A stretch of DNA of 29,259 nucleotides from an uncultured Eubacteriales bacterium (GCA_900544965.1 UQXE01000023.1:1-29259), one strand, 5' to 3'. Positions 7,451 to 15,582 are shown, counted from the first letter of the stretch. The notes: a model not told the origin generated them from the sequence alone. Made by a program: numbers and translations.

Positions 7451-7603
7451 TTGAGGGTTGCGGGTTTTGCCCCCGCTCTTCGCGGGTTCCCGTGCGGCAA
7501 AACCCGCAAGGAACGAAAACCTCACGGTTTTCATGCGTTCTAGTGCGCAGGCCGTCAGAGCCGGACTTAAAGTCAAGGGCTGCGGCACTTGACAGCACCA
7601 GGG
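7451..7603 (-). repeat. Structured intergenic repeat (family R2), copy 2
   Basis: Read on the minus strand this follows copy 1 (3245-3420) base by base: gtcaagtgccgcagcccttgac, gaaaacc-gtga-ggttttc, then gcgggttttgcc...ggcaaaacccgc. The inner stem of the last arm is cccgc...gcggg here but gtcc...ggac in copy 1, so pairing is kept while sequence changes. As in copy 1 the element is bracketed by a repeated hairpin motif (cccttcattggaggg). It lies in the leader of the citrate lyase operon. Confidence 0.72.
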
Positions 7604-7680
7604 TTTTTAACATTCTGACATGCCCTTCATTGGAGGGCCGTCCCTAAAACACGTTCCAGAATAATTTGGAGGAAAGCAAA

Positions 7681-7983
7681 ATGCAAATTGTCACAACGGG
7701 CGTTGCCGGCACGATGGAGTCATCAGACATTATCGTGAGAATCGAGCCGAACGATGGCGACGGCATTGACCTAACGCTTGAAAGCGCGGTTATGCAGCAA
7801 TTCGGCAAGCAGATAGAAAGGGTTATACGCGATACTCTATCCGAGTTGGGCGTGACCTCTGCCGTGGTTAACGCGGTGGACAAAGGAGCATTGGACTGCA
7901 CGGTAGCTGCAAGGGTGTCAGCGGCCGCTTACAGGGCGGCGAAGAGCACAGATTATGTATGGAATGGAGGCGCCGTCAGATGA
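7681..7983 (+). CDS. citD: Citrate lyase acyl carrier protein (gamma subunit)
   Basis: 100 residues, normal for CitD. This subunit carries the 2'-(5''-phosphoribosyl)-3'-dephospho-CoA prosthetic group that holds acetyl and citryl during citrate cleavage. The N-terminus MQIVTTGVAGTMESSDI has the expected attachment serine at position 14. Later segments DLTLESAVMQQFGKQIE and ARVSAAAYRA also fit the family. GGAGGAAAG before the ATG at 7681 decides the start; an in-frame TTG at 7666 is part of the leader. It is the first gene of citDEFC-XG, and its stop overlaps the citE start (ATGA). The R2 repeat lies just upstream; I could not assign a convincing promoter. Confidence 0.93.
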   Translation: MQIVTTGVAGTMESSDIIVRIEPNDGDGIDLTLESAVMQQFGKQIERVIRDTLSELGVTSAVVNAVDKGALDCTVAARVSAAAYRAAKSTDYVWNGGAVR

Positions 7984-8864
7984 GCAGGTTAAGACGCAGC
8001 ATGTTATTTGTGCCTGGCAACAACCCGGGAATGATCAGGGACGCTCACATCTATGGCTCGGACTGTATAATGTTCGACCTTGAGGACAGCGTTTCTATCA
8101 ATGAAAAGGATGCGGCGCGCTTTCTGGTTTATAAAGCATTGACGTCGCTGAGGTATGGCAAGAAGGAACTCGTCGTGCGCATCAATTCACTGGACGACTT
8201 CGGTGTTGAGGATCTGGAAGCTATAGTGCGCGCCCGTCCGCATGTTATCAGGCTGCCTAAAACCGAAACCGCACAGGATGTAACCGACTGTGAAACCGAG
8301 ATTGCAAGGATTGAGCGCGAAGCTGGAATTCCTGAGGGCAGCACCGGCATGATGGCCGCTATCGAAGGCCCCAAGGGCGTTCTCAACGCATACGAAATCG
8401 CCAGGAGCTCGAAGCGGCTTATCGGCATTGCCCTTGGAGCTGAGGATTATGTGACGTCCATGCGGACGGTGCGCTCCCCTGAAGGCATTGAGCTGCTGTT
8501 TGCAAGGTCCATGCTTGTCAACGCCGCGCGCGCGGCAGGCGTTGACGCCCTGGATACGGTATACTCGGACGTAAACAATGAAGAGGGGTTTGTCGCTGAA
8601 GCCCAGCTTATAAAGAAGCTTGGGTTTGACGGCAAGAGCGTAATTAACCCCCGCCAGATCGCCCCGCTGCACGCCGTGTTCAGTCCGTCTGAAAAGGATA
8701 TAGCAAAGGCTAAGGCCATTATGGAGGCTATCGCTGAGGCGGAGCTTAGGGGATCCGGCGTTGCCAGCTTGAACGGAAAGATGATTGATAAGCCCGTAGT
8801 CGAGCGCGCGCGCTATATGCTGGAACGTGCGCAGGCGCTTAACATTCCCATTGAGGAGGTCTGA
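7980..8864 (+). CDS. citE: Citrate lyase beta subunit (citryl-ACP lyase)
   Basis: 294 residues, normal for CitE. It cleaves (3S)-citryl-ACP to oxaloacetate and acetyl-ACP. It has the TIM-barrel signatures of the CitE/HpcH family: RSMLFVPGNNPGM at the N-terminus, MFDLEDSV (acidic metal-binding strand), VVRINSLD, and AAIEGPKGVLNAYEIA with the conserved glutamate. ALGAEDYVTSM and GKSVINPRQI follow. The ATG at 7980 overlaps the citD stop by the ATGA arrangement and has GGAGGC about 10 nt upstream, so translation is coupled. Stand-alone CitE-like paralogs exist in other bacteria, but the neighbours here make true citrate lyase very likely. Confidence 0.94.
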   Translation: MSRLRRSMLFVPGNNPGMIRDAHIYGSDCIMFDLEDSVSINEKDAARFLVYKALTSLRYGKKELVVRINSLDDFGVEDLEAIVRARPHVIRLPKTETAQDVTDCETEIARIEREAGIPEGSTGMMAAIEGPKGVLNAYEIARSSKRLIGIALGAEDYVTSMRTVRSPEGIELLFARSMLVNAARAAGVDALDTVYSDVNNEEGFVAEAQLIKKLGFDGKSVINPRQIAPLHAVFSPSEKDIAKAKAIMEAIAEAELRGSGVASLNGKMIDKPVVERARYMLERAQALNIPIEEV

Positions 8865-8865
8865 C

Positions 8866-10416
8866 ATGCAGCAGTTTGAATTCGATAAAATCCCCCATAT
8901 AGACGAAATCCATGCCGTGCACGGCGCTCACGATCTTAACGCGCCGATACAGAAGGATACCTTGACGCTGACAGAGCACCAGTTTAAGAACAACAAAGTT
9001 ATCTTCAGCCTTCAAAAGGCTATAGAGCAGGTCGGCCTTAAATCCGGAATGACAATCTCATTCCATCACCACTTCAGAAACGGCGACCATGTTGTAAATA
9101 TGGTTATGGACACCATAGCGCGCATGGGGATACGCGACCTTACCGTTGCCGCCAGCTCTCTCACCGATATACACTCGCCGCTTATAAACCATATCAAAAG
9201 CGGCGTAATCAAGCATATAGAAACCAGCGGCCTGCGCGGCGAACTGGCCGAGGCAATATCGCGCGGAGCGATGGACTTTCCCATTGTATTCCGTTCGCAT
9301 GGCGGCAGAGCCGCGGCGATAGAGACCGGAGAGCTTCATATTGACGTCGCCTTCCTTGGCGCGCCCTCTTGCGATCCATATGGAAACGCGAATGGATATA
9401 ACCGCGACAACGCCGAGGGCTCCTGCTGCGGAAGCCTTGGTTACGCAAAGCTTGACGCGATATTCGCGGACAAGACGATTATCATAACGGATAATATAGC
9501 CCCATTCCCAAACGCGCCTTTTGGAATACCTGAGTCCCAGGTGGACTACATAGTAAAGGTGGACAGCGTGGGCGATCCTAAGGGCATAATGAGCGGCGCT
9601 ACGCGCTATACCAAGAACCCAAAGGAGCTTCTCATAGCCAAGATGGCCGCAAACGTAATAGAGCACAGCGGCTATTTCTACAACGGATTCTCCATGCAGA
9701 TGGGTTCCGGCGGCGCATCGCTGGCCACCGCGCGCTACCTGCGCGATAAAATGCTTGAAAAGGGCATTAAGGCCAGATTTGCCCTGGGCGGCATAACCGG
9801 TCAGATAGTATCCATGCATGAGGAGGGGCTTATAAGCAAGATACTGGACGTTCAGTCCTTTGACCTTATCGCGGCCAACTCCCTTAAGAACAACCGTTTC
9901 CACCAGCAGATAGACGCAAGCTACTACGCAAGCTATGTAAACAGGGGCGCCGCCGTCAATCAGCTCGATTTCGTAGTCCTCTCGGCGCTTGAGATAGACG
10001 TTGACTTCAATGTAAACGTGCTGACAGGCTCGGACGGCGTCATAAGGGGGGCTATCGGAGGCCATCCCGACACCGCTGAAGGCGCCAGCCTTACGGTGGT
10101 GGTCGCGCCGCTGCTCAGGGGACGCATACCAACCGTCGTCGAGAGGGTAAACACGATTGTAACGCCTGGCAAAACCGTTGACGTGCTGGTTACGGACCAG
10201 GGCGTAGCTGTAAATCCAAACCGACCCGAAATTCTGGAACGCCTTGATGCGGCGGGAATCCCCGTGTTTTCAATCGAACGGCTCAAGGCAAGGGCTGAGC
10301 GCATTGTCGGCGTCCCCGAACCAATACAGTACGAGGACAAGATTGTCGGCGTTGTTATGTATCGCAATAACAGCGTAATAGATGTAATAAAGCAGGTAAA
10401 GGACATACAGATTTGA
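8866..10416 (+). CDS. citF: Citrate lyase alpha subunit (citrate:acetyl-ACP transferase)
   Basis: 516 residues, close to the usual ~510. CitF swaps the acetyl group on the ACP for citrate, forming citryl-ACP and releasing acetate. Recognizable segments include GMTISFHHHFRNGDHVVN near residue 60, DIHSPLINHIKSGVI, FRSHGGRAAAIE, FLGAPSCDPYGNANGY, and GFSMQMGSGGASLATARYL in the middle. GAIGGHPDTAEGA and the C-terminal VTDQGVAVNPNRP also fit. The start ATG at 8866 is 1 nt after the citE stop and has GAGGAGG 6 nt upstream. The frame extends upstream inside citE, but no ribosome binding site supports that. The citF stop overlaps the TTG start of citC. Confidence 0.95.
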   Translation: MQQFEFDKIPHIDEIHAVHGAHDLNAPIQKDTLTLTEHQFKNNKVIFSLQKAIEQVGLKSGMTISFHHHFRNGDHVVNMVMDTIARMGIRDLTVAASSLTDIHSPLINHIKSGVIKHIETSGLRGELAEAISRGAMDFPIVFRSHGGRAAAIETGELHIDVAFLGAPSCDPYGNANGYNRDNAEGSCCGSLGYAKLDAIFADKTIIITDNIAPFPNAPFGIPESQVDYIVKVDSVGDPKGIMSGATRYTKNPKELLIAKMAANVIEHSGYFYNGFSMQMGSGGASLATARYLRDKMLEKGIKARFALGGITGQIVSMHEEGLISKILDVQSFDLIAANSLKNNRFHQQIDASYYASYVNRGAAVNQLDFVVLSALEIDVDFNVNVLTGSDGVIRGAIGGHPDTAEGASLTVVVAPLLRGRIPTVVERVNTIVTPGKTVDVLVTDQGVAVNPNRPEILERLDAAGIPVFSIERLKARAERIVGVPEPIQYEDKIVGVVMYRNNSVIDVIKQVKDIQI

Positions 10417-11390
10417 CGCTTTATAAGTATGCCGGCGAGCCCCTCAACCGGGCTCGCCTTGAAAGAACCAGGGAGTTTCTGCTCAACCATGGGCTGCGCA
10501 TGGACGATGACGCGGATTATTTGGTATGCCTGTATGACGAAGACGGCAGGATGATGGCGACCGGTTCGCTATGCGCAAACGTATTGAAATACATTGCCGT
10601 CGCCGACGAGGCTCAGGGCGAAGGCGCGTGCGCGACCGTAGTTAGCGAGCTCGTAAGCCAGGCATACAGGCAGGGCCTGAAAAAGCTGTTCCTGTTTACT
10701 AAGCCCTCAAACGAGGCCATGTTCAAATCCCTGGGCTTTTATCCTATCGCCACAACCGCCGACACGATGATGATGGAAAACAGCCGTAACGGCCTGGATC
10801 TCTATCTCGCCTCGCTTCCGCGCGCGGACGGCACGGCGGGCGCTATAGTGGCCAACTGCAATCCGCTTACGAACGGACATCTGTATCTAATGGAGCAGGC
10901 GTCCATGCGGGTGGACGTTCTTCACATCTTTGTGCTGTCCGAGGACCGTTCGCTGTACAGCGCGCACGCCCGGTATGATCTGGTAAAACGCGGCGCCCAG
11001 CACATTAAAAACGCATATATTCATCACAGCGGCGATTATCTTATATCGTCGGCTACCTTTCCAGCCTATTTCATCAAAGAGGGGGCCGACGCACGGCAAA
11101 TAAACGCAGACCTGGACATAGCCCTGTTTGGCTCTCGCATCGCCCCGCCGCTTAACATAAAGTACCGGTTTGTGGGCACTGAACCATACTGTCCGGTTAC
11201 AAATGCGTATAATGAACGGATGAAGCAGCTGCTCCCTCAATATGGAATAGAGGTGGTGGAGCTTCAAAGGCTTGATGGTATAAGCGCCAGCAAGGTAAGG
11301 GCGCTGGCTGATCAGGGGCGCTGGGATCAGGTGGCGGGTATGGTGCCCAAGGTTACTCTTGACTATCTGATGGGTTATGGCAATAAATAA
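10413..11390 (+). CDS. citC: [Citrate (pro-3S)-lyase] ligase (acetate:citrate lyase ligase)
   Basis: 325 residues, within the family range. CitC activates apo-acetyl citrate lyase by acetylating the prosthetic group thiol on CitD, using ATP and acetate. The N-terminal ~130 residues form a GNAT-like fold (ATGSLCANVLKYIAVADE, GACATVVSELV). The C-terminal part is a nucleotidyltransferase domain with the HxGH-like motif CNPLTNGHLYLMEQA and the late segment RLDGISASKVRAL (ISxSxVR-type). The start is TTG at 10413, whose last two bases plus the next A form the citF stop; AGGTAAAGGA upstream serves both. An ATG start is not available nearby. The domain order is intact and no key residue appears missing. 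Confidence 0.93.
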   Translation: MTLYKYAGEPLNRARLERTREFLLNHGLRMDDDADYLVCLYDEDGRMMATGSLCANVLKYIAVADEAQGEGACATVVSELVSQAYRQGLKKLFLFTKPSNEAMFKSLGFYPIATTADTMMMENSRNGLDLYLASLPRADGTAGAIVANCNPLTNGHLYLMEQASMRVDVLHIFVLSEDRSLYSAHARYDLVKRGAQHIKNAYIHHSGDYLISSATFPAYFIKEGADARQINADLDIALFGSRIAPPLNIKYRFVGTEPYCPVTNAYNERMKQLLPQYGIEVVELQRLDGISASKVRALADQGRWDQVAGMVPKVTLDYLMGYGNK

Positions 11391-11440
11391 TTATCTGGAG
11401 AAGGGTTGCGGGCCCTGCCCCTCCCCATATGTAATGTTGT

Positions 11441-12757
11441 ATGAATGTTTCTCTTGATGAAATGCTTGCCGCGCGTGAACGCCGCGCGCGAGAGCAGCGT
11501 CGTCTTTTAAATGAATATAAACTGCCGCTTATATGCCTTACGCTGAATATCGCCGGACCAAAAAAGGACTATCCGCTCGCAAGGAGCGCCTTTTATGAAG
11601 GCGTTCGGCGTATACGGGCGGCCGTTCCCCTAAGATATGAGAGCATAATAACCCCACACACCGGCTGCGAGGGCTTTTTTATCGTACACGGGCATAAGCC
11701 CGAAGTAATTAAGCGGCTCATGGTGGAAATCGAGGAGCGCGACAGGCTTGGACGTATTTTCGATATAGATGTAATCGATGTCAATGGATCAAAGCTAAGC
11801 AGGGATGAACCCCGAAAATGCTTTATATGCGACAATGCGGCGGCAGCCTGCGCAAGGAACAGGTCGCATACGGCTGCGGAGCTTGAACGGGTGGTCAACG
11901 GCCTGATCCGCTGTTTTTATTCTGATCGGATCGCGCAGATAGCTTATGACGCATTGATCCTTGAGGTTGAAACCACTCCTAAGCCTGGCCTTGTGGATTC
12001 GGCCAATTCCGGCGCCCATGACGACATGGATATAGATACATTCAGAAGAAGCGCAAAGGCCCTGAAGCCCTATTTTAAGTCGTATGCCATGCTTGCTATG
12101 GAAACCTCTACGCTCACGGCAGAGAGGATAATGGAGGGGCTGAAAACTACCGGCCGTATGGCTGAAAATGCAATGTATGCCTCAACAGGCGGGATTAACA
12201 CGCATAAGGGGATTAACTATTCAATGGGCCTTTTATGCGCCGCTATAGGCATCTGCATTGAAGCGGGCATTGAGCTGGACAATGCCGTAAGGCTATGTTC
12301 AGAGCTTGCGTCACAAAGCGCTCTGAATGATTTTACGCAGATTGAGAAGGGGGCGGCGCCTTTAAGCCATGGGGAAACGCTGTACCTGTCAAAGGGGATA
12401 AAGGGCGTTCGCGGCGAAGCGATTGGCGGGTTCCCCTGCGCGGTGTATGCAAAGAACAGGATATATGCGTACTTGGGTATGGGATTAAGCCAAAACGATG
12501 CGTGCGTACTTACGCTTGCTGAAATTATGGCTATACTGGAGGACAGCAATGTATGCTACCGCTCTGGCACTGGCGGTCTTCGCCACATGCGCGAAGCCGC
12601 CAAACGGATACTAGCGCTACCTGTTGCCGACAGGGTGGAGGCTATGAGAGAGCTTGACGGCGATTTTATCGGCCGGCGCATCAGTCCTGGAGGGTGCGCC
12701 GACACCCTCGCAATGGCAATAATGATGCATCGCGTGGAAACAGCGTTCAGCGTTTGA
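11441..12757 (+). CDS. citXG: Fused CitX-CitG: prosthetic group transferase and synthase
   Basis: 438 residues in two domains. Residues ~1-165 are CitX, which moves phosphoribosyl-dephospho-CoA onto CitD: LPLICLTLNIAGPKKDYPL, TGCEGFFIVHG, FDIDVIDVNGSKLSRDE, then RKCFICDN and ACARNRSHTAAEL. Residues ~170-435 are CitG, which makes the triphosphoribosyl-dephospho-CoA precursor from dephospho-CoA and ATP: LEVETTPKPGLVDSANSGAH, DMDIDTFRRSAKALKPYF, GGINTHKG, and GGCADTLAMA at the end. Fusions of this kind are known in some bacteria. The gap after citC is 50 nt and has a GGAGAAGG far upstream (35-44 nt before the ATG) with a GC-rich stretch between, so initiation is weakly supported. A stop codon 7 nt before the ATG excludes a longer protein. 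The gene completes the operon. Confidence 0.93.
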   Translation: MNVSLDEMLAARERRAREQRRLLNEYKLPLICLTLNIAGPKKDYPLARSAFYEGVRRIRAAVPLRYESIITPHTGCEGFFIVHGHKPEVIKRLMVEIEERDRLGRIFDIDVIDVNGSKLSRDEPRKCFICDNAAAACARNRSHTAAELERVVNGLIRCFYSDRIAQIAYDALILEVETTPKPGLVDSANSGAHDDMDIDTFRRSAKALKPYFKSYAMLAMETSTLTAERIMEGLKTTGRMAENAMYASTGGINTHKGINYSMGLLCAAIGICIEAGIELDNAVRLCSELASQSALNDFTQIEKGAAPLSHGETLYLSKGIKGVRGEAIGGFPCAVYAKNRIYAYLGMGLSQNDACVLTLAEIMAILEDSNVCYRSGTGGLRHMREAAKRILALPVADRVEAMRELDGDFIGRRISPGGCADTLAMAIMMHRVETAFSV

Positions 12758-12777
12758 AACCCTGCCTGCAATATAAG

Positions 12778-12833
12778 CGCCCTCCCCATCCCTTTTGCAG
12801 AGGGATACAAGGAGGGCGTCATGCTTTATTTTA
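12778..12833 (+). terminator. Terminator of the citrate lyase operon
   Basis: Outer stem cgccctcc / ggagggcg (12778-12785 with 12811-12818) and inner stem atccct / agggat, followed by the T-rich tcatgctttatttt. It separates the operon from the convergent surface protein gene. Confidence 0.7.
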
Positions 12834-12878
12834 AACTTAATTGCTTCAATGCCGCGTTATCGTGGGTTAGGCTCACGC

Positions 12879-14156
12879 TTAGGCCGATTTTTTCCTCCAA
12901 ACTATAATCCCGACTACTATGCCGGCTGCTACTACCGCTGCTCCCGCAATTATAAGCCAGGTATAGCTTCCTCCTTCAGGATCCGGCGCTCCTGGGCCTA
13001 CCGCTTCGGTTCCCGATGGGGTTTGCTGAGAATTTTCATTTTCAAAAACAACCTCTATTGTCAACTCTTCATTTACGTTGGAAACCGTATAGCTTGAACC
13101 AGGATTTTCGGCAGCGGTTTCGCCGTTTATTATTACTTTTGCCGCAGCGTAGCCGTCACTGGTTATAAAGTCCAGCTTTAGCTCCCCTCCCGATTCTACA
13201 TACATCGTACCCGAGGGGATTACCGATCCGCCTTCGTTGGATGTTACCGTTACCTTGATTCCATTGGCGGCCGCCTCCTCATATTGAGCGGTTATTATAA
13301 GGTTCTGCGTTACGTTTTTGTGATCCGTGTCCCATCCTGTAAAAGTAAATCCATCATGCACATTCAGCTTTGGCAGGACTGCGTCCGAGCCGTGGTTAAC
13401 GCTCTGCGTCGTTATGGCCTGGTTATTATAGCCGTCCATAAATACCACTGTGTAGGTGGTTGCCTTATAGTTAGCCTTTATTGTTACATCGGCCGCTACG
13501 CTCTGATAACCGTCGTCCCATCGTACAAAGGTGTATCCCTCATGCTCCGGCGGTTCTGGCGGCGTTGCGCCGCTGCCCCCGCGTACGGTTTCCGTTTTAA
13601 GGGTTTGGTCGGTCACTCCGTCTACAAAGGTAACCGTGTATTCCTTCGATGCGTCAGGCGTACCGGTGGACTCCGGCGCTGTAGTATTATGCTGTCCTGG
13701 AAGAACCACTTTGCCGCCGCTGGCATTTACATCGTCTCCTGAAACGGATGTGGTCTTATTATCAACCAGCCTCGAGCCATCGGTTACAGCGAGGTCAAGC
13801 GCAACCTCGCCGGCAGCGTTAGAAGCGGCGGTAAAGTTGAGTTTCATACAAGCTTCATTGTTATAATTGTCCATAGCGTTTATTATCGCAATGGTAAGGG
13901 TTCCTGGGTTTGTATCGTTTACAACTGCCAAGCCTACCGTATCGCTGTAGCCCTCGTAAGTAAGCCTGCTGGCGTCATATGTAACCGTAAGCGTAGCGGC
14001 GCTGAGACCCGATATTGTAATTGGGACCGATATAGATTCGCCCGGGTTAGCATTGACCACCGGAAGCGAAACGGCAAGGTCTCCGTCGGCAAACGCAGGG
14101 ACTGACACGGTAAATATAAGCATTAATGTTAACGCTGCTACGATGATTTTTTTCAT
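12879..14156 (-). CDS. Second membrane-anchored cohesin/InlB-repeat surface protein
   Basis: 425 residues. Signal peptide 1-23 (MKKIIVAALTLMLIFTVSVPA...FA). Cohesin-like domain about 25-152 (NANPGESISVPITISGL). A Thr/Pro-rich linker leads to two InlB B-repeat-like modules at about 170-232 (PPEHEGYTFVRWDDGY) and 233-292 (HDGFTFTGWDTDH). A beta-rich module at about 298-370 (VTVTSNEGGSVIPSGTMYV) is followed by a low-complexity Pro/Gly linker, a membrane helix at about 400-418 and the tail WRKKSA. There is no LPxTG, so it is probably held by its membrane helix. The architecture repeats that of the 408-residue protein at 1935-3161. GGAGG lies just before the ATG. The module content resembles surface scaffolds; a dockerin partner is present at the left edge of the window. 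The genuine ligand is unknown. Confidence 0.88.
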   Translation of the reverse strand: MKKIIVAALTLMLIFTVSVPAFADGDLAVSLPVVNANPGESISVPITISGLSAATLTVTYDASRLTYEGYSDTVGLAVVNDTNPGTLTIAIINAMDNYNNEACMKLNFTAASNAAGEVALDLAVTDGSRLVDNKTTSVSGDDVNASGGKVVLPGQHNTTAPESTGTPDASKEYTVTFVDGVTDQTLKTETVRGGSGATPPEPPEHEGYTFVRWDDGYQSVAADVTIKANYKATTYTVVFMDGYNNQAITTQSVNHGSDAVLPKLNVHDGFTFTGWDTDHKNVTQNLIITAQYEEAAANGIKVTVTSNEGGSVIPSGTMYVESGGELKLDFITSDGYAAAKVIINGETAAENPGSSYTVSNVNEELTIEVVFENENSQQTPSGTEAVGPGAPDPEGGSYTWLIIAGAAVVAAGIVVGIIVWRKKSA

Positions 14157-14378
14157 ATTGATCCTCCAATTACCGTTTTGCCGCGGAGTTCGTCAATTAT
14201 GGCTCAAACGTCCAAACGGCTGCTTTCATTATTATTTCCTCTAAATAATAATACCATAGATGAATGCAAAAGGTTGCCTGAAATAGAATAATTATTTTAT
14301 GTTATAGCCATTTTTATCCATGCTATGATACATATACCCCTCTGCTATGGTATAATTTTGATAATTGCCTCGGGCGGC

Positions 14379-14410
14379 TTAGAACCTTTTTTGCAAAAAA
14401 GGTTCTAAGA
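14379..14410. repeat. 32-bp palindrome (family R3), second copy
   Basis: cttagaaccttttttg followed by its reverse complement. The downstream sequence agaactccaaaaaacgcg aligns with that after the palindrome at 1007-1038. It lies upstream of the minus-strand surface protein, away from its start, and could also act as a terminator. Confidence 0.65.
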
Positions 14411-14465
14411 ACTCCAAAAAACGCGCAGGGGATAATATAAACTAGGAGTATCACCCCAATCTTAC

Positions 14466-14599
14466 AATTCATCAAAAATCAGCGGCATGTACGGTGATTT
14501 TTGATACCTTGAGAGTAAAAGCCAGCCTGATAGTTGCTTGCAACTGAAGGCTGGCTTTTGCGGGTTAAACTCGCTAAGTGCTGAACAAGCACTTAGCGA
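14466..14599 (-). repeat. Modular structured repeat (family R1), copy b
   Basis: Read on the minus strand it has three hairpins. The first is cgctaagtgc-N7-gcacttagcg. After gtttaacccgcaaaa comes gccagcct...aggctggc around gttg-caag-caac. After ctctcaaggt comes atcaaaaatcac...gctgatttttgat. Copy c follows directly in the same orientation. A 134-codon open frame crosses both copies but has no ribosome binding site or protein-like composition. Confidence 0.8.
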
Positions 14600-14612
14600 C
14601 GCCGAAGGCGAG

Positions 14613-14733
14613 TAGGCGGCATGTACGCCGGTCTTTTGATACTTGAGAGCAAAATACGGATTGATAGCTGCTTGCAGCCGAAGGCCGTGTTTTGCGGGTT
14701 GATTTCGTTCAGTGCTGTACAGCACTGAACGAA
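14613..14733 (-). repeat. Modular structured repeat (family R1), copy c
   Basis: Same order as copy b on the minus strand: ttcgttcagtgc...gcactgaacgaa, then acccgcaaaaca, then cggcctt...atccg around gctg-caag-cagc, then ttttgctctcaag and atcaaaagaccggcg...cgccta. Stem sequences differ from copy b in paired positions. Confidence 0.78.
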
Positions 14734-14770
14734 AGGCTCCATGACCTAATTTTATAATCAATAAAAAATA

Positions 14771-14803
14771 CAATGCGCCAAGTGGGATCGTCTTGGCGCA
14801 TTG
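14771..14803. repeat. 33-bp hairpin with conserved loop, copy 1
   Basis: Perfect 12-bp stem caatgcgccaag / cttggcgcattg around a 9-nt loop tgggatcgt. A second copy (inverted) stands at 17656-17688 with paired base changes in the stem. Confidence 0.7.
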
Positions 14804-15016
14804 ACTATCGATTGTATACATGCTGTAAAGCCGGACCCTAGGGTAGGTCAACGCTTTCCGTCTCACACTTGGGACAATGGCTACGGAGGTTTAGGTTTAA
14901 CAACAGCAGAGGTTTAGAGGAATCCGTATCGCATGTATACTCTAGGATGAACTACATTAACAGGAATTTGTCCGCCTTGCGGCGATAACATTAGCACTGT
15001 CAGGGTATCAACGGAA
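14804..15016. other. Intergenic, nothing recognized
   Basis: No ribosome binding site with an open frame, no hairpin of note and no similarity to the repeats on its left. Confidence 0.4.
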
Positions 15017-15448
15017 TTAATATGGCATATCTATCCGCCCTATCCGACGGCCCAAGCTAAGAATTTCGGGGCACCCTAAGCCCGGACGGGGGCAGGCTTC
15101 TCGGATTGTGGGCATTCCCTTGCCGCACTTGCATTTGCAATAGTAAATATGTGTGGCACGGTCACATGAGGCCTTAAATATGAAAGATACATGATCAGCA
15201 AAAATTGTGTATTCCGATAGAACAATTTCATGCCCGCACTTTGTACAAACTTTCAATTCAATTATATTAATCTTACATAGTCCATTTGTATCGCCCAAGT
15301 ATTGTTGCTCAATAACGAATTCATATGTATGAAAACACAACTTAGCATCATTAGGTTCTTCTCCTAAGGCCTCCGCGGAGGCAATAGCGCCAGTAGCCAT
15401 GATAGAAACTACTATAAGTAAGGCAACAAAAATACGTATTTTTTTCAC
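15017..15448 (-). CDS. Secreted Cys-rich small protein, function unknown
   Basis: 143 residues from a GTG at 15448, chosen because GGAGG lies 7 nt upstream; an in-frame TTG at 15478 has no such site. The N-terminus VKKIRIFVALLIVVSIMA...ASA is a signal peptide of about 25 residues. The mature part has a CTKCGHEIVL zinc-knuckle-like CxxC, then a second cluster YYCKCKCGKGMP and isolated cysteines (CFHTY, ASCDRA, EACPRPGLGCPE). It could be a small zinc-binding or disulfide-rich exported protein. I do not recognize a family. It lies 134 nt downstream of the anti-sigma-like gene in the same orientation and may belong to the sigma factor's targets, which is inference only. Confidence 0.65.
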   Translation of the reverse strand: MKKIRIFVALLIVVSIMATGAIASAEALGEEPNDAKLCFHTYEFVIEQQYLGDTNGLCKINIIELKVCTKCGHEIVLSEYTIFADHVSFIFKASCDRATHIYYCKCKCGKGMPTIREACPRPGLGCPEILSLGRRIGRIDMPY

Positions 15449-15582
15449 GGTATCCTCCTGCAAAAAATTTATTTGCAATATACAGCAACATACTATGTAT
15501 ACTACACATATATATATCCACGATTATTATAAAAGGTAACGCGAAAAAAATAATATATTAGAACTCCTTGTAGAATACGTCA

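Noticed and set aside
9058..10065. Long minus-strand frame inside citF
   Set aside because: It is a shadow of a well-matched citF gene, with no ribosome binding site and no recognizable protein.
14462..14866. 134-codon minus-strand frame (MRRKALTYPRV...) across repeats
   Set aside because: It runs straight through two R1 repeat units and the 33-bp hairpin, has no ribosome binding site, and its sequence is explained by the repeat.
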